Part shown: in pieces, positions 30,623-40,468 of the stretch
How the letters are laid out: each line of letters starts with the position of its first letter
How positions within the stretch are numbered: the first letter of the stretch is position 1
NCBI GenBank assembly: GCA_035279405.1
Contig: DATEHU010000026.1
Location: 450,147 to 514,146, forward strand
Length of the DNA: 64,000 nucleotides
Direction of reading: 5' to 3'
Source: Gammaproteobacteria bacterium
GTDB taxonomy: Bacteria; Pseudomonadota; Gammaproteobacteria; Natronospirales; REEB76
Position numbers and translations under genes: made by a program
The notes under the pieces: model-generated
The model's database searches: none
What the model was told of the DNA's origin: nothing
What the model saw: the letters and a program-made list of their open reading frames with translations, nothing else

Positions 30623-31852
30623 CTACGCTTGTGACGCACCGCGGAAATTGAGGATTGCAAGCAGTGGCAATGCCACGAGTTGCAGCAGCATCGCGGCAAC
30701 GACCAGCCACAGCGGACTGACGGCGTACAACGCTCCCAGCATCACACTGCCCACAAACCAGGCCGCACCGAATACAGTATCGAACAACCCGTAAGCCGTT
30801 CCGCGCAGATTTTCCGGCGTGAGTGTGGCGACACCCGCGCGCACCGTACTCTCCTGCACGCCGAGGGCCGCGCCCCACAGCACGGCGCCTATCCAGATCC
30901 ACAACGGATGCGCGCTTAAGAACAGCAGCGGCAAGGTTGGCAGCGTAAGCAACGGCAGTGCATACAGCACCTTCAGGCCAACACGGTCGTAGAAACGCCC
31001 TACTACCAGAGCGGCCAGCGCATCCGCACCCATCGCCACACCGAACAGCACCGGAATCAGTGCCGGTGTGAGGCGTTGCGTAAGCTGCAGGTGATAGGCC
31101 ACCAGAATGAAGTGGGAAAATCCCAGAACGCTGACCACGGCGAAGGCCATGTAAAGGTAATAGCGCGCATCAAATTTGGCAGGTACGGGTGCGATCGGCG
31201 CAGGTGCTGCCTCCGGTTCGAGACCCCGGGCGCGCCACAGGAAAAACAGGGCGAGCAGCGCCGGAATCACCAGAACCGCAAAGGCCACGCGGTAGCCTGC
31301 CGTCGGGCTGGTCAGACCATGACGCGCATTCAGAGCGATGACCCCCGCCACCAACAGCGGACCGGCTACCGCGCCCAGTTGATCCAGAAATTCGTGCAGG
31401 CCGAAAGCGTAACCGTGCCCCAACTCACGGCCGGCGCGCGAAAGGAGTGCATCCTTGGCGGGATTGCGCAGGCCCTTGCCGATGCGTTCCAGAAACACCA
31501 GCAAACCGGCGATCCAAGCCAGAGGCGCGAGCGCCAGCGCCGGTACCGCCAAAAGGTTCAACGTGTAGCCTGCGCCCATGACCTGCCAGTTGCGGCGCGT
31601 GCGATCCACAAAACGGCCCGACAGGAGCCGCACCGCGTAGCCCAGGAACTCGCCCAGTCCCGCGACCACGCCCACGAACACCGGGCCTGCGCCCAGCACC
31701 GCGAGATACGGTCCGACGATGCCGCGGCCGCCTTCGTAGGTGAAATCCGCGAACATACTGACGATGCCGATGCCCAGCACGAAACGCAGCGCACGGGTGC
31801 GCGTGTCGGATTGGGTTACACCCGCATTCTGATTTGCCCGGTTCACAATCAT
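30623..31852 (-). CDS. MFS-family transporter
   Basis: 409 residues with about 12 hydrophobic segments, an inner-membrane major facilitator. The motif A region reads GRFVDRTRRNWQ after the second helix, with a degenerate repeat GRFYDRVGLKVLYALP in the second half. The conserved loops GKGLRNPAKDALLS and GVQESTVRAGVATLTP place it with a group of uncharacterised MFS exporters. Substrate unknown. It lies between the scarred ssrA flank and crcB and points toward ssrA. Confidence 0.85.
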   Translation of the reverse strand: MIVNRANQNAGVTQSDTRTRALRFVLGIGIVSMFADFTYEGGRGIVGPYLAVLGAGPVFVGVVAGLGEFLGYAVRLLSGRFVDRTRRNWQVMGAGYTLNLLAVPALALAPLAWIAGLLVFLERIGKGLRNPAKDALLSRAGRELGHGYAFGLHEFLDQLGAVAGPLLVAGVIALNARHGLTSPTAGYRVAFAVLVIPALLALFFLWRARGLEPEAAPAPIAPVPAKFDARYYLYMAFAVVSVLGFSHFILVAYHLQLTQRLTPALIPVLFGVAMGADALAALVVGRFYDRVGLKVLYALPLLTLPTLPLLFLSAHPLWIWIGAVLWGAALGVQESTVRAGVATLTPENLRGTAYGLFDTVFGAAWFVGSVMLGALYAVSPLWLVVAAMLLQLVALPLLAILNFRGASQA

Positions 31853-31980
31853 GCCGTGGAATCCGTGTCGAACCCGCGGGCCTCACAGGACTTCTGCCGT
31901 CCGACCGTACTATGCCCTTGATTCACCGGATCCAAGAAAATCCGCAGCAGACGCATGGTTGCCTCACAGTTCCAGGCCGC

Positions 31981-32355
31981 TCACGGGCCGCGCGCAAGCC
32001 AGGCGCCGGCAAAGGCCGCAGCCAGACCCAGTAATACCGATGCCGCTACATATACGACGGCGATCCGGGTTGCACCTTCCTCCACCAGCAACAATGCTTC
32101 CATGGCAAATGTCGAGAACGTCGTGAAGCCGCCCAGGCCGCCAGTGAGAATCGCGGTGCGCAGCGTGGGGTTGAGCGACAGGCGTTCCACGGTCAGAAAA
32201 AACAGCCAGCCCATCAAAAAGCACCCGAGGATGTTGATGACGAACGTGGCGAGCGGGAAGCTGCGCCCGTAAAACTGTTGCACCAGTTGGGTAAGGCCGT
32301 AGCGCGCGCAACAGCCAATCACGCCGCCCACGGCCACGGCCAGATAATTCCACAT
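31981..32355 (-). CDS. crcB: fluoride ion channel CrcB/Fluc
   Basis: 124 residues, four membrane segments. Dual-topology channel that expels fluoride. Signatures are GGVIGCCARYGLTQLV, ATFVINILGCFLMG and TGGLGGFTTFSTFAMEA (the phenylalanine-rich pore). AGGAG lies eight bases before the ATG. A fluoride riboswitch about 140 bases upstream controls it, which confirms the function. Confidence 0.96.
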   Translation of the reverse strand: MWNYLAVAVGGVIGCCARYGLTQLVQQFYGRSFPLATFVINILGCFLMGWLFFLTVERLSLNPTLRTAILTGGLGGFTTFSTFAMEALLLVEEGATRIAVVYVAASVLLGLAAAFAGAWLARGP

Positions 32356-32470
32356 GCTGCCAACTCCTGGAGTTCAGCTTCGGCAAGAGATCGGAGCTCC
32401 GGGAGCAGACTGCAACCCTGCATTCCCGGTGCCGGGCTGCAGCGCTCGAAACGAGCGGTTGGCACAGATC

Positions 32471-32548
32471 ATGACTCCCCGGAAAATTCTCCGGTTCAGC
32501 AGGAGTCATCAGCCTTGGCAGACGATTCATGGCGAACTCCATCGCCAT
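32471..32548 (-). promoter_or_regulatory. fluoride riboswitch (crcB motif)
   Basis: On the minus strand the aptamer arm GGCGATGGAGTTCGCC (32546-32531) and the pseudoknot arm GGCTGATGACTCCT (32514-32501) match the crcB RNA motif. Downstream, GGAGTCAT (32478-32471) can pair with ATGACTCC (32509-32502) of the aptamer, enclosing the smaller hairpin CCGGA-GAATTT-TCCGG. This offers two exclusive folds. No U-tract follows, so the switch may act by a means other than simple termination. Confidence 0.92.
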
Positions 32549-32611
32549 GGTTGAGACCGAGACCAGTACGACAGCGCACCTGGACCGATTGCTGCAAAAC
32601 CTCATTACGCA

Positions 32612-32643
32612 CAAATAAAAACTGCCGGCGTGGTCGCCGGCAG
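32612..32643 (-). terminator. rho-independent terminator after tonB
   Basis: CTGCCGGCG-ACCA-CGCCGGCAG on the minus strand, then TTTTTATTT. It ends the exbB-exbD-tonB transcript before the fluoride riboswitch. Confidence 0.9.
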
Positions 32644-32662
32644 TCTGCCAATTCACGGACCC

Positions 32663-33322
<660 letters not shown>

Positions 33323-33342
33323 CGTGCTACCTTAATGATGGA

Positions 33343-33738
33343 TTAGTCGATGTTTTTAGCGGCGATGCCAATCTGCGTGACTCCCGCTTCACGGCACGCG
33401 TCCATGACAATCACCAGATCCTGCAAGGTAGCTTCCCGCGCGCCCGCGATGGTGACGTTGGCGTGCGCCGGATCCTGGCCGAGCAGATACGAAGTCAGCT
33501 GATCTGGGGTCATCACCTGGTTTTCGACCACAATCTGGCCGTGGGCCTGCAGGCTGATGATGATCTTGGGCCGCTCGATCGTCACGGCCGTGCTGCTTTG
33601 CGGCAGATGCGACGCGATGCCCGTCGCCGGGATCATGCGCAGCGTGATCATGATAAAGAACACCAGCAGGAAGAGCATGATGTCGATCATGTTGATGATC
33701 TCGATCCTGCCCTTCTTCTTCTCGACAAAACTCTTCAT
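33343..33738 (-). CDS. exbD: biopolymer transport protein ExbD
   Basis: 131 residues. One N-terminal membrane helix carries the key Asp in IINMIDIMLFLLVFFIM, which handles protons in ExbB/ExbD and TolQ/TolR motors. The periplasmic domain has EVTLQ-like folding text and ends IGIAAKNID. Lies between exbB and tonB with short gaps; same operon. Confidence 0.9.
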   Translation of the reverse strand: MKSFVEKKKGRIEIINMIDIMLFLLVFFIMITLRMIPATGIASHLPQSSTAVTIERPKIIISLQAHGQIVVENQVMTPDQLTSYLLGQDPAHANVTIAGAREATLQDLVIVMDACREAGVTQIGIAAKNID

Positions 33739-33814
33739 GGCCGCTACCTGCCTCGACCGTGCCTTACACGGTCAGTTGAATGTTAACCGCCGACTCCTAC
33801 AGGCTCACGCGGCC

Positions 33815-34426
33815 TCAGGTGAGACGATTCACCAACATCACTTTGATGGCTTCCATCTGATGCAGGATCAGACGGGCGCGGTTGTTGAGGCCGTTGAAAA
33901 ATACCAGACCGATGATGGCGACCGCGAGACCTGCGGCGGTTGCGATCAACGCCACTGCCACGCCGCCGGTTACCTGCGTAGGCGCGGTGTCCGCGGCACC
34001 CAGCACCTGGAAGGCTTCGAAGATGCCGATGATGGTACCGAGCAGCCCCAGCAACGGGTCAAGCGTAATCACGGTGTCCAGCACCCACATGCCGCGGTCC
34101 ACGCGCGGCGCCTGCAGCAGGATGGTTTCCTCAATCAGTTCGGACAGGCGCTGCGCGTCCTTGAGTTCGGGATACTTGAGCGCCACTTCCAGCACCGCAC
34201 CCTGAGGATACTTGGCGGTGCGTACCGCCAGATCCATGAGCGCATCGCGATCCACTTGATCGGATTGCAGGATCGTGCGCGCGATCAGTTCGCCCTGGCG
34301 CACGATCTTGGCCAGCGTCCAGGTGCGATCAATGATGATGACCAGCGCCACCAGCAACGTGAAAACGATGATCCAGATGACGCCACCCGAAACGTTGGCA
34401 ATATGAAGCAGCTCTTGAATATTCAC
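33815..34426 (-). CDS. exbB: biopolymer transport protein ExbB
   Basis: 203 residues, MotA/TolQ/ExbB family. Three membrane segments: GVIWIIVFTLLVALVIII near the N-terminus, LDPLLGLLGTIIGIFEAF and GGVAVALIATAAGLAVAIIG in the proton-channel half. Forms the pentameric stator around ExbD and drives TonB. First gene of exbB-exbD-tonB; its promoter should lie just above 34427. Confidence 0.92.
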   Translation of the reverse strand: MNIQELLHIANVSGGVIWIIVFTLLVALVIIIDRTWTLAKIVRQGELIARTILQSDQVDRDALMDLAVRTAKYPQGAVLEVALKYPELKDAQRLSELIEETILLQAPRVDRGMWVLDTVITLDPLLGLLGTIIGIFEAFQVLGAADTAPTQVTGGVAVALIATAAGLAVAIIGLVFFNGLNNRARLILHQMEAIKVMLVNRLT

Positions 34427-35029
34427 TTAAGAATCTCCTGCAATACCGGAGCCGGTATCCGCTGTTTACAAACGCGCACAGGCGTCCTGCGACCAGTTGA
34501 GCAACACGCAGGATCGCCTATCGCACCGTTAAACCATTCTTAGGGGCCCAGTTTTTTACTCGAATACGTTGTGTCAAGTCAAGACACCAGAGACAAAAAA
34601 TCACAATTTCCCAGGAGTTGCCACCACCCGCGCTGCCATCTTGATGCCCCGCGACCGGCGGGAAGCGCACAATCCCGTTTCCGCCAATTTACACCGCGTA
34701 GCATAGCAGCACGGCAAGCGCATTGGCCGACTTCATAAATATACCGGCTTAATTTCAGCTGAAATCCCCGGCGCACCACGCCGCGCGCGGCGCACAGCGC
34801 CTGAATCCCACACAGATGCCGGGTAAATTACTCGGAAAACCCTGCATATCAGCTCACCACAAGCCGCGTACAGACCACGAGCGCGACCCGGTGTGAGCGT
34901 TGTCGCATCCGGCGCGGCTCTGACGAGCGTGTTCCGAAACCGCTGCATGCCAGTCGCGACCGCCGGTAACGGTGCAAAGCTGCAACGCAGCGCCAATGCC
35001 GATGCGCCGCATGACTGCGGGCTGCAACG

Positions 35030-35107
35030 CCCCCCCCGTCGCCCGCCGTGCCAAGCCGGACTGTTACGGAGATCGGAAGGGTCATTGGCCTCACAATGCG
35101 GGGGGGG
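35030..35107. repeat. complementary C8 and G8 tracts
   Basis: Eight Cs at 35030-35037 and eight Gs at 35100-35107, 62 bases apart and complementary, just upstream of the two -10 hexamers before prc. They could pair in single strands or change length by slippage. Confidence 0.6.
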
Positions 35108-35117
35108 AAAGTCTGCC

Positions 35118-35140
35118 TATAATTCAATTACATGTATAAT
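35118..35140 (+). promoter_or_regulatory. two TATAAT hexamers upstream of prc
   Basis: TATAAT at 35118-35123 and again at 35135-35140 (preceded by TG). Neither has a recognisable -35. Use of either would give a leader of about 140-170 bases before the prc ATG. Confidence 0.4.
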
Positions 35141-35295
35141 CATTTGCAGGTACTTACAGCGTCTCGGGCCTCTTACATAGCGCCCCAATGGCGCACGCGC
35201 TCGGACAAACTCCAATAGCATGCAACCCGGCTGCCAGGGTCTGCGCCTGCGGCAGGCTCCACTGGCACATTTAACCCAGGAAACTCCCGAATACG

Positions 35296-37464
35296 ATGCG
35301 TAAAAGAGTCTTTGCCGGCCTGATGTGTATCGGGCTTACGCTGCTTGCCGCGTCGGCCGATGGTGCCACCCGTGCAGCTCCGGTCGCGGCCAGTGTTGCC
35401 CCCTTGGCCGCGCTCAGCCCACTGCCACGCGAGACTCTGGTGGACCAGGCAATCGCGGGTATTCTCGAACGTTACCATTACAACAAGGCGCCCCTGGACC
35501 AGGCACTGTCGCAGCTGATATTTACCCATTACCTGCAGAACTTGGACCCCAACCGCAGCTACTTCCTGCAGTCCGATATCGACAGTTTCGCGCCCTATCG
35601 CGACGCCCTGGATGACGCGATCCGCAACGGCAACCTGCGCCCGGCTTTCACCATATACAACGTGTACCAGCAGCGCGTGCAACAGCGCATCCAGTACGCG
35701 CTCGGCCTGCTCGCCAAAGAGCCGGATTTCAAGGTCAAGGAGAGCTTCGTCTATGACCGTTCCAAGGCGCCCTGGGCGGCCAATGTCACGCAACTGGATG
35801 ACCTGTGGCGCATGCGCGTAAAGAACGATGCCCTGGGTCTGCTGCTGGCCGGGAAAACCTGGCCGCAGACCGCGGACATCCTGCGCAAGCGCTATCAAAA
35901 CATCGAATACCGCACCCGGCAGATTGCGCCTGCGGATGTCTTCGACCTGTTCATGAATTCCTACACCCTGTCGCTGGACCCGCATACCAATTATTTTTCG
36001 CCCGACCAGTCGCAGGAATTCCAGATTCAGATGAGCCTGAAATTGCAAGGTATCGGAGCCGCGCTGACATCCGAGGGTGAATACACGCGCGTGGACCAGG
36101 TGATTCCCGGCGGACCGGCGGCGCGCAGCAAGCAGCTGCATCCCGACGACCGCATCACCGGTGTAGCCCAGGGCGACAAGGGTGACATGGTGGACGTGGT
36201 CGGCTGGCGCCTCGACGACGTGGTGCAACTGATTCGCGGCCCCAAGGACTCGGTAGTGCGCCTGCAAATCCTGCCCGCGGGTGCGCCGCCCGGTTCGGCC
36301 GAAAAAGTCATCCGCCTGGTGCGCGACACCGTGAAACTCGAGGCGCAGGCGGCGCACAAAAGCGTCATCACGCTGAGCCATGCAGGCCGCCAGTACAAGA
36401 TTGGAGTCGTCACCATCCCGGCCTTTTACAGCGATTTCGAAGGGCGCATGGAGGGCGAAGCCAACTACACCAGCACCACCCGGGACGTGCGCAAGCTGTT
36501 GCTGGAACTGGAAGCCGAGCACGTGAACGGCGTGGTCATTGATCTACGCAACAACGGCGGCGGCGCTCTGGACGAAGCTATCCGGCTGACCGGGCTGTTC
36601 ATTCCGCACGGACCCGTGGTCCAAATTCGGCACCGCGACGGCAGGATTGATGTTCTGGATGACGACGACAGCAGTATCGTGTATCGGGGTCCATTGGCGG
36701 TGTTGGTGAACCGCTTCACGGCCTCGGCCTCGGAAATATTTGCCGGCGCCATCCAGGATTACCACCGTGGATTGATTATCGGCTCCAATACCTACGGCAA
36801 GGGTACGGTGCAGACCTTGTTCGACCTGAACCGCATCGTGCCGGGTAACCAGGACACCGGCCAGCTCAAACTCACGGTGGACAAGTTTTATCGTGTCAGC
36901 GGGGCGAGTACCCAGCGCAAGGGCATCACGCCGGACATCACCCTGCCGTCAAACATTGACCCGCAGGAATTCGGCGAAGACACCCAGGATGATGCCCTGC
37001 CTTGGGATCAGATTGCCGCCGCCGACTATACCCCGTTGCACCTTGGACTCGCAGCGGCGTTGCCCAAACTGGAAAAATTGCATGCTGAACGCATTGCGCA
37101 CAGCCCGGCCTGGGCACTGTACGTGGACGGCCTGCACCTGCTGGCGCAGGAACGCGCGGAAAAATCCGTACCGCTGCTGTTGTCGGCGCGCGAATTACAG
37201 CGCACAGAACGCGACCACGAGCGCCTAACGCTTGCCAATGGCTGGCGCAAACTCAAGGGCCTGCCGCCGGCGACCACGCTGGAAGCGGCCTATAAACTTG
37301 CCGCGGCCGATAGCGGCAAGACCGGAGCCGGTTCTACACAGGAATCCAGCGCGGACAATCCGGCCGCACTGGTGCCGGACGTGCTGTTGCAGGAAACCGC
37401 ACATATCGTGGCCGACATGGACGCTCTGCGAATCGGCAACCTGCCGCCACCGCCGTCTGACTGA
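35296..37464 (+). CDS. prc: carboxy-terminal (tail-specific) protease Prc
   Basis: 722 residues. Periplasmic serine protease that cleaves proteins from their C-termini and processes cell wall enzymes. A signal peptide (MRKRVFAGLMCIGLTLLAAS) is followed by an N-terminal helical domain with LDPNRSYFLQSDI, a PDZ domain around GIGAALTSEGEYTRVDQVI, and the protease core. Ser477 in TASASEIFAGAIQDY and Lys502 in YGKGTVQT are spaced like the E. coli Ser430/Lys455 dyad. A C-terminal DUF3340-like region completes it. Longer than E. coli Prc (682) mainly in the tail. Confidence 0.95.
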   Translation: MRKRVFAGLMCIGLTLLAASADGATRAAPVAASVAPLAALSPLPRETLVDQAIAGILERYHYNKAPLDQALSQLIFTHYLQNLDPNRSYFLQSDIDSFAPYRDALDDAIRNGNLRPAFTIYNVYQQRVQQRIQYALGLLAKEPDFKVKESFVYDRSKAPWAANVTQLDDLWRMRVKNDALGLLLAGKTWPQTADILRKRYQNIEYRTRQIAPADVFDLFMNSYTLSLDPHTNYFSPDQSQEFQIQMSLKLQGIGAALTSEGEYTRVDQVIPGGPAARSKQLHPDDRITGVAQGDKGDMVDVVGWRLDDVVQLIRGPKDSVVRLQILPAGAPPGSAEKVIRLVRDTVKLEAQAAHKSVITLSHAGRQYKIGVVTIPAFYSDFEGRMEGEANYTSTTRDVRKLLLELEAEHVNGVVIDLRNNGGGALDEAIRLTGLFIPHGPVVQIRHRDGRIDVLDDDDSSIVYRGPLAVLVNRFTASASEIFAGAIQDYHRGLIIGSNTYGKGTVQTLFDLNRIVPGNQDTGQLKLTVDKFYRVSGASTQRKGITPDITLPSNIDPQEFGEDTQDDALPWDQIAAADYTPLHLGLAAALPKLEKLHAERIAHSPAWALYVDGLHLLAQERAEKSVPLLLSARELQRTERDHERLTLANGWRKLKGLPPATTLEAAYKLAAADSGKTGAGSTQESSADNPAALVPDVLLQETAHIVADMDALRIGNLPPPPSD

Positions 37465-37566
37465 TCGAATCAAGCCGGACGGGGAATACTGTCCCGCCCG
37501 GCCGGAACTCCTTCATGGCCCCCCGCTATGCAGCGTGCCGGTGGCAACCATCGCGCGGGGTCACCC

Positions 37567-38424
37567 TTATTTGGTCTTCGCGGTTCGCCAGGAAGGCGGT
37601 ACCGCCGGATTCCACGCGTCGAACCCGTGTGAATCCCAAACCAGGCCGGAGATACTCTGACCTTCCGATGCCAAGACTATCTGGTTGGTCGGGCTCAAGG
37701 CCTGCTTCGCCACGATGAAGGGATTGAATATCAGTGTGAAGTTTCCCTGTGGATCTGTAGTCACAACGCATTGCAGGTTGTAGGGCGGATAGCGCACCTT
37801 GAACACCACATGCAATTCGCACGCGCTGCCGTTTATGCCGATGTTGGCGCTCGCCACCAGATACCCGAGGTTCTGGGCCGCGAGCTTCCACTGACCCGGA
37901 TAGAGAGCCTGCCCCCATTGATCCGGGAAAGGCTGACCGGTAGCCGGTGCGGCGGGTGTCGCGCTGGCTGCGCCCGGCGCGCTCGCGCTTGCGACCGCCT
38001 TGTTCTTGATGGCGGCCTTGCCGGCGCCCTGCGAGGCGGCCGCGGGTGTCGCGGTCGCAGCGGGTGCAGCCGTGGTTGCCGGTAACGGCAGGGTCAACGC
38101 GCTTTTGGCTGTGAAACTGCCATTTGCGCCCTCCATGTCCACCTGCTGGCCGCCAATCGTGAAACTCTTGTGGGTGACGCTGTCCTGATTCACACTGCAG
38201 TCCGGTGACCAAAGCGTACCCGAGTCCGCGGTCAGGATGCTGATGGTGCAGGTCGAACCGGTGACATCAATGGCCGCCATGACGATGCGCTGCTGCTGCG
38301 ACATCTGCGGCAGTTTGGCCAGCAAGGTATAGGATTTTGAGGACGAGGATGAACAGCCGTACACCAACAGCAACGCACCCAGGGCGCCGCAGACCGCCAC
38401 CCAGCGCAAAGTGAACTTCCGCAT
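37567..38424 (-). CDS. lipoprotein of unknown function
   Basis: 285 residues from the ATG at 38424, which has GGAGG eight bases upstream. Signal peptide with lipobox LVYGC, then a serine run. Residues of about 25-105 form a small domain (VMAAIDVTGSTCTISILTA), an Ala/Pro/Thr-rich linker of about 55 residues follows, and a second domain (LAAQNLGYLVASANIGINGS, FKVRYPPYNLQCVV) ends the protein. I do not recognise either domain. Convergent with prc. Confidence 0.7.
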   Translation of the reverse strand: MRKFTLRWVAVCGALGALLLVYGCSSSSSKSYTLLAKLPQMSQQQRIVMAAIDVTGSTCTISILTADSGTLWSPDCSVNQDSVTHKSFTIGGQQVDMEGANGSFTAKSALTLPLPATTAAPAATATPAAASQGAGKAAIKNKAVASASAPGAASATPAAPATGQPFPDQWGQALYPGQWKLAAQNLGYLVASANIGINGSACELHVVFKVRYPPYNLQCVVTTDPQGNFTLIFNPFIVAKQALSPTNQIVLASEGQSISGLVWDSHGFDAWNPAVPPSWRTAKTK

Positions 38425-38610
38425 GACTATTGCCTCCGCGTACTGATGTTGAAAAATGGACTTTGCCTCGGTGGTCCCCCGGTCCGTATGCGCAATGACC
38501 GCCGAGTTCAAGTGCGCATTAATCTGAACTTATGGCCTGCCGGAGTCAACTTTTGCCGGGGTCATGAACCGCCAGCCATCACGCGCCCGGCGCCCGCAAC
38601 ACGCTGCGGC

Positions 38611-39753
38611 TCAGCCTGAGCCTGTCGGCGGCGCTTTCCTGGAGGCAACCGGTTCGCTGCCGGTTGCGGATGCGGCGGGCATGAGCAGGATGTTCTGGAT
38701 ATCCCAATAATTCATGCGCAGCACGTTCATGGCCACGCCAGCGGATTTGACACCCGGGGCTTTCGGCGCAGCCTGCGCGATGTATTGCAGGCAGGATTCC
38801 TCCGGCACGGTATCCCGATCCGACGCATAGGTTGCGGTCGTGCGCAGATATTCGGCGCGCCTGCGCAGCGTTTCGGGGCGCTGCTTGTCGTTGCGCAGCT
38901 TCACCACGACCTCGTAAATATGGTTGCCGATCGTCAGGCAGTCGCTCGGCAGACCGAAATTCACATCGGTGATGGCCTGCGTGCCGGCGCTGCGCGCCTT
39001 TTCGGCGATACCGTATTCGGTCAACTGCAGATACAGATACTGCGCCAAGGCGAGCAGCCACAGATTCACGCTGCGTCGGGATGCGATACTCAGGCCCGGC
39101 CAAGCCGGCGCGTTTTGATCTTGCAGGGTTCCCATGGCCGCCTGCAGTTCCAGTTTGCCGGTATCGACCGACTTGAATTGGCGCGCCAGCTTGTCAATCT
39201 CCAATTGCAGCTGGTTGCGCTTGTGCCTGTTCCACAATCCCTTTGCTGCTGCAAGTTGCTGCTGCAGCTCTTCAAGTTGAATGGACAGGTCGCGCCGTTC
39301 ATGCTCGAGCTGGCCACGCTGCCGGGTAAGCTCCTGCTCCCGCCGGCTGCGGTTGCGGCCGTGATCTTCCTGAATGTGACCGCGCTCGGCCTTTTCGAAC
39401 TTGCCGGCGAGTTCGTTCGCCAGCAGGTGCAACTGCCGCCGGCAGGTTTCCCAGACCGCACGCAGGCGGTAGTACACGACGGCGCCCTGGCCGCGTTCCG
39501 CATCCCCCAGCACCTGTTCCAGACTGCCGAGCTGGCGCTGCGAATCGAGGTACCCCCGGCGCAAGGTCTCGACCTCCGCTTTGAACGCATCGCGCTCGGC
39601 CGTGACCTGCGCGAGTTCCCGCTTGATGAGATTGCGGTTCTCGAATAATTCCACCAGCTTGATTTGCTGCGTCGCAGCCGCGTCGGGCTCGGCCACGGCG
39701 TCCGGTTTACGCATTCCCGGAATGAGGTTCTTGAAGGCCAACGCCATGCGCAT
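38611..39753 (-). CDS. coiled-coil protein of unknown function
   Basis: 380 residues, no signal peptide, highly charged. Heptad-rich helices span about residues 28-85 and 130-205 (LTRQRGQLEHERRDLSIQLE). A less polar domain follows (ASRRSVNLWLLALAQYLYLQ, IGNHIYEVVVKL). The start could be 39753 or 39747. No family recognised; possibly a cytoplasmic scaffold. The spacing of about 150 bases to the yqiB-like gene upstream leaves operon membership open. Confidence 0.65.
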   Translation of the reverse strand: MRMALAFKNLIPGMRKPDAVAEPDAAATQQIKLVELFENRNLIKRELAQVTAERDAFKAEVETLRRGYLDSQRQLGSLEQVLGDAERGQGAVVYYRLRAVWETCRRQLHLLANELAGKFEKAERGHIQEDHGRNRSRREQELTRQRGQLEHERRDLSIQLEELQQQLAAAKGLWNRHKRNQLQLEIDKLARQFKSVDTGKLELQAAMGTLQDQNAPAWPGLSIASRRSVNLWLLALAQYLYLQLTEYGIAEKARSAGTQAITDVNFGLPSDCLTIGNHIYEVVVKLRNDKQRPETLRRRAEYLRTTATYASDRDTVPEESCLQYIAQAAPKAPGVKSAGVAMNVLRMNYWDIQNILLMPAASATGSEPVASRKAPPTGSG

Positions 39754-39906
39754 CCCGGCTGTTGAGTCCGCTGGTTTACGAACCGTGATGATCGGTCTTG
39801 TTAACAGGCGTGATGTGCACCGCCGTTCACCCGTGCATGCGCAATCGAAGTACTGGCCCGGGCACTCCTACCATGCCCCATCCCGCCCCCGCCGGCCCGT
39901 TGAGCA

Positions 39907-40386
39907 TCACGCCACACCTGCAAGCTGTGCCTGTGACATGGCGAAACAATGCCTGTGATCCAGACAATGCTCCAGCCACTTGTGCAGCAGCATGTTCAGA
40001 TTCCAGCGCCGCAGCAGCTCCGACCGCGGAGCGGCCGCATTTCTGTCCGCACCCGCCGCAGACGGTTGAGCATGACAGTTCAATGCCTCGACCAGCCTGG
40101 CATCGTGGTAAATGCGCAGCTCCAGATCGGGAGTGCGACACCAGCCACCGTTCACGTTCAGCCAGTAGGTCATGCGCACGCTCGTGGTGTAACGGCTGCG
40201 CGTGCCTACCTTGAGATAAATTTTCAGGTCTGTGGGGCTGTTGGATACCAACGTGGACGGTAGCGCATGCAAGTCGCCCAGCAGCTGCCGCAGGCGCGCA
40301 TGATTAGCCGCATACAAGCTCATCAACCCCGCAAAGCTGCGCGGTTGCACCAAGCGGATTCTCGGGCCAGCGGTTTCGATAAGCAT
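39907..40386 (-). CDS. DUF1249 family protein (YqiB-like)
   Basis: 159 residues from the ATG at 40386. Matches E. coli YqiB in layout: ANHARLRQLLGDL at the N-terminus, SRYTTSVRMTYWL in the middle, TPDLELRIYHDARLVEALNC and a C-terminal helix LLHKWLEHCLDH. The family is cytoplasmic, of unknown function, and in E. coli lies near genes for NUDIX hydrolase and cAMP phosphodiesterase; that context is absent here. Confidence 0.82.
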   Translation of the reverse strand: MLIETAGPRIRLVQPRSFAGLMSLYAANHARLRQLLGDLHALPSTLVSNSPTDLKIYLKVGTRSRYTTSVRMTYWLNVNGGWCRTPDLELRIYHDARLVEALNCHAQPSAAGADRNAAAPRSELLRRWNLNMLLHKWLEHCLDHRHCFAMSQAQLAGVA

Positions 40387-40468
40387 GGCTGAAATATAGC
40401 ATAGGCGCGTCATGCTTCAGGCGCCGCGGCCGCCGCGGTCCGCGCGCGTACGCCGCATATGTGTTGAA

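Larger units (their letters stand above)
34427..35295. other. gene-poor intergenic region between exbB and prc
   Basis: About 870 bases with no convincing coding frame. It holds the divergent promoters of exbB and prc. Near the exbB side, TGTCAAGTCAAGACA (34572-34586) is a small inverted repeat that includes a TTGACA on the minus strand without a good -10. Near prc are a C8 tract (35030-35037), a G8 tract (35100-35107) and two TATAAT hexamers. Open frames at 34733-34996 and 34849-35127 (minus) look random. Confidence 0.5.

Noticed and set aside
30316-30902. Several overlapping frames around the ssrA 3' end
   Set aside because: They translate tmRNA, its repeat copies or the antisense of the MFS gene; no coding signature.
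34427-34620. Fur box or strong promoter before exbB
   Set aside because: TTGACA occurs at 34577-34572 (minus) but no -10 at proper spacing and no GATAAT-type Fur repeats.
34733-35180. Open frames of 66-95 codons in the exbB-prc gap
   Set aside because: Overlapping frames on both strands, no ribosome sites, Arg/Ala-rich random-like translations.
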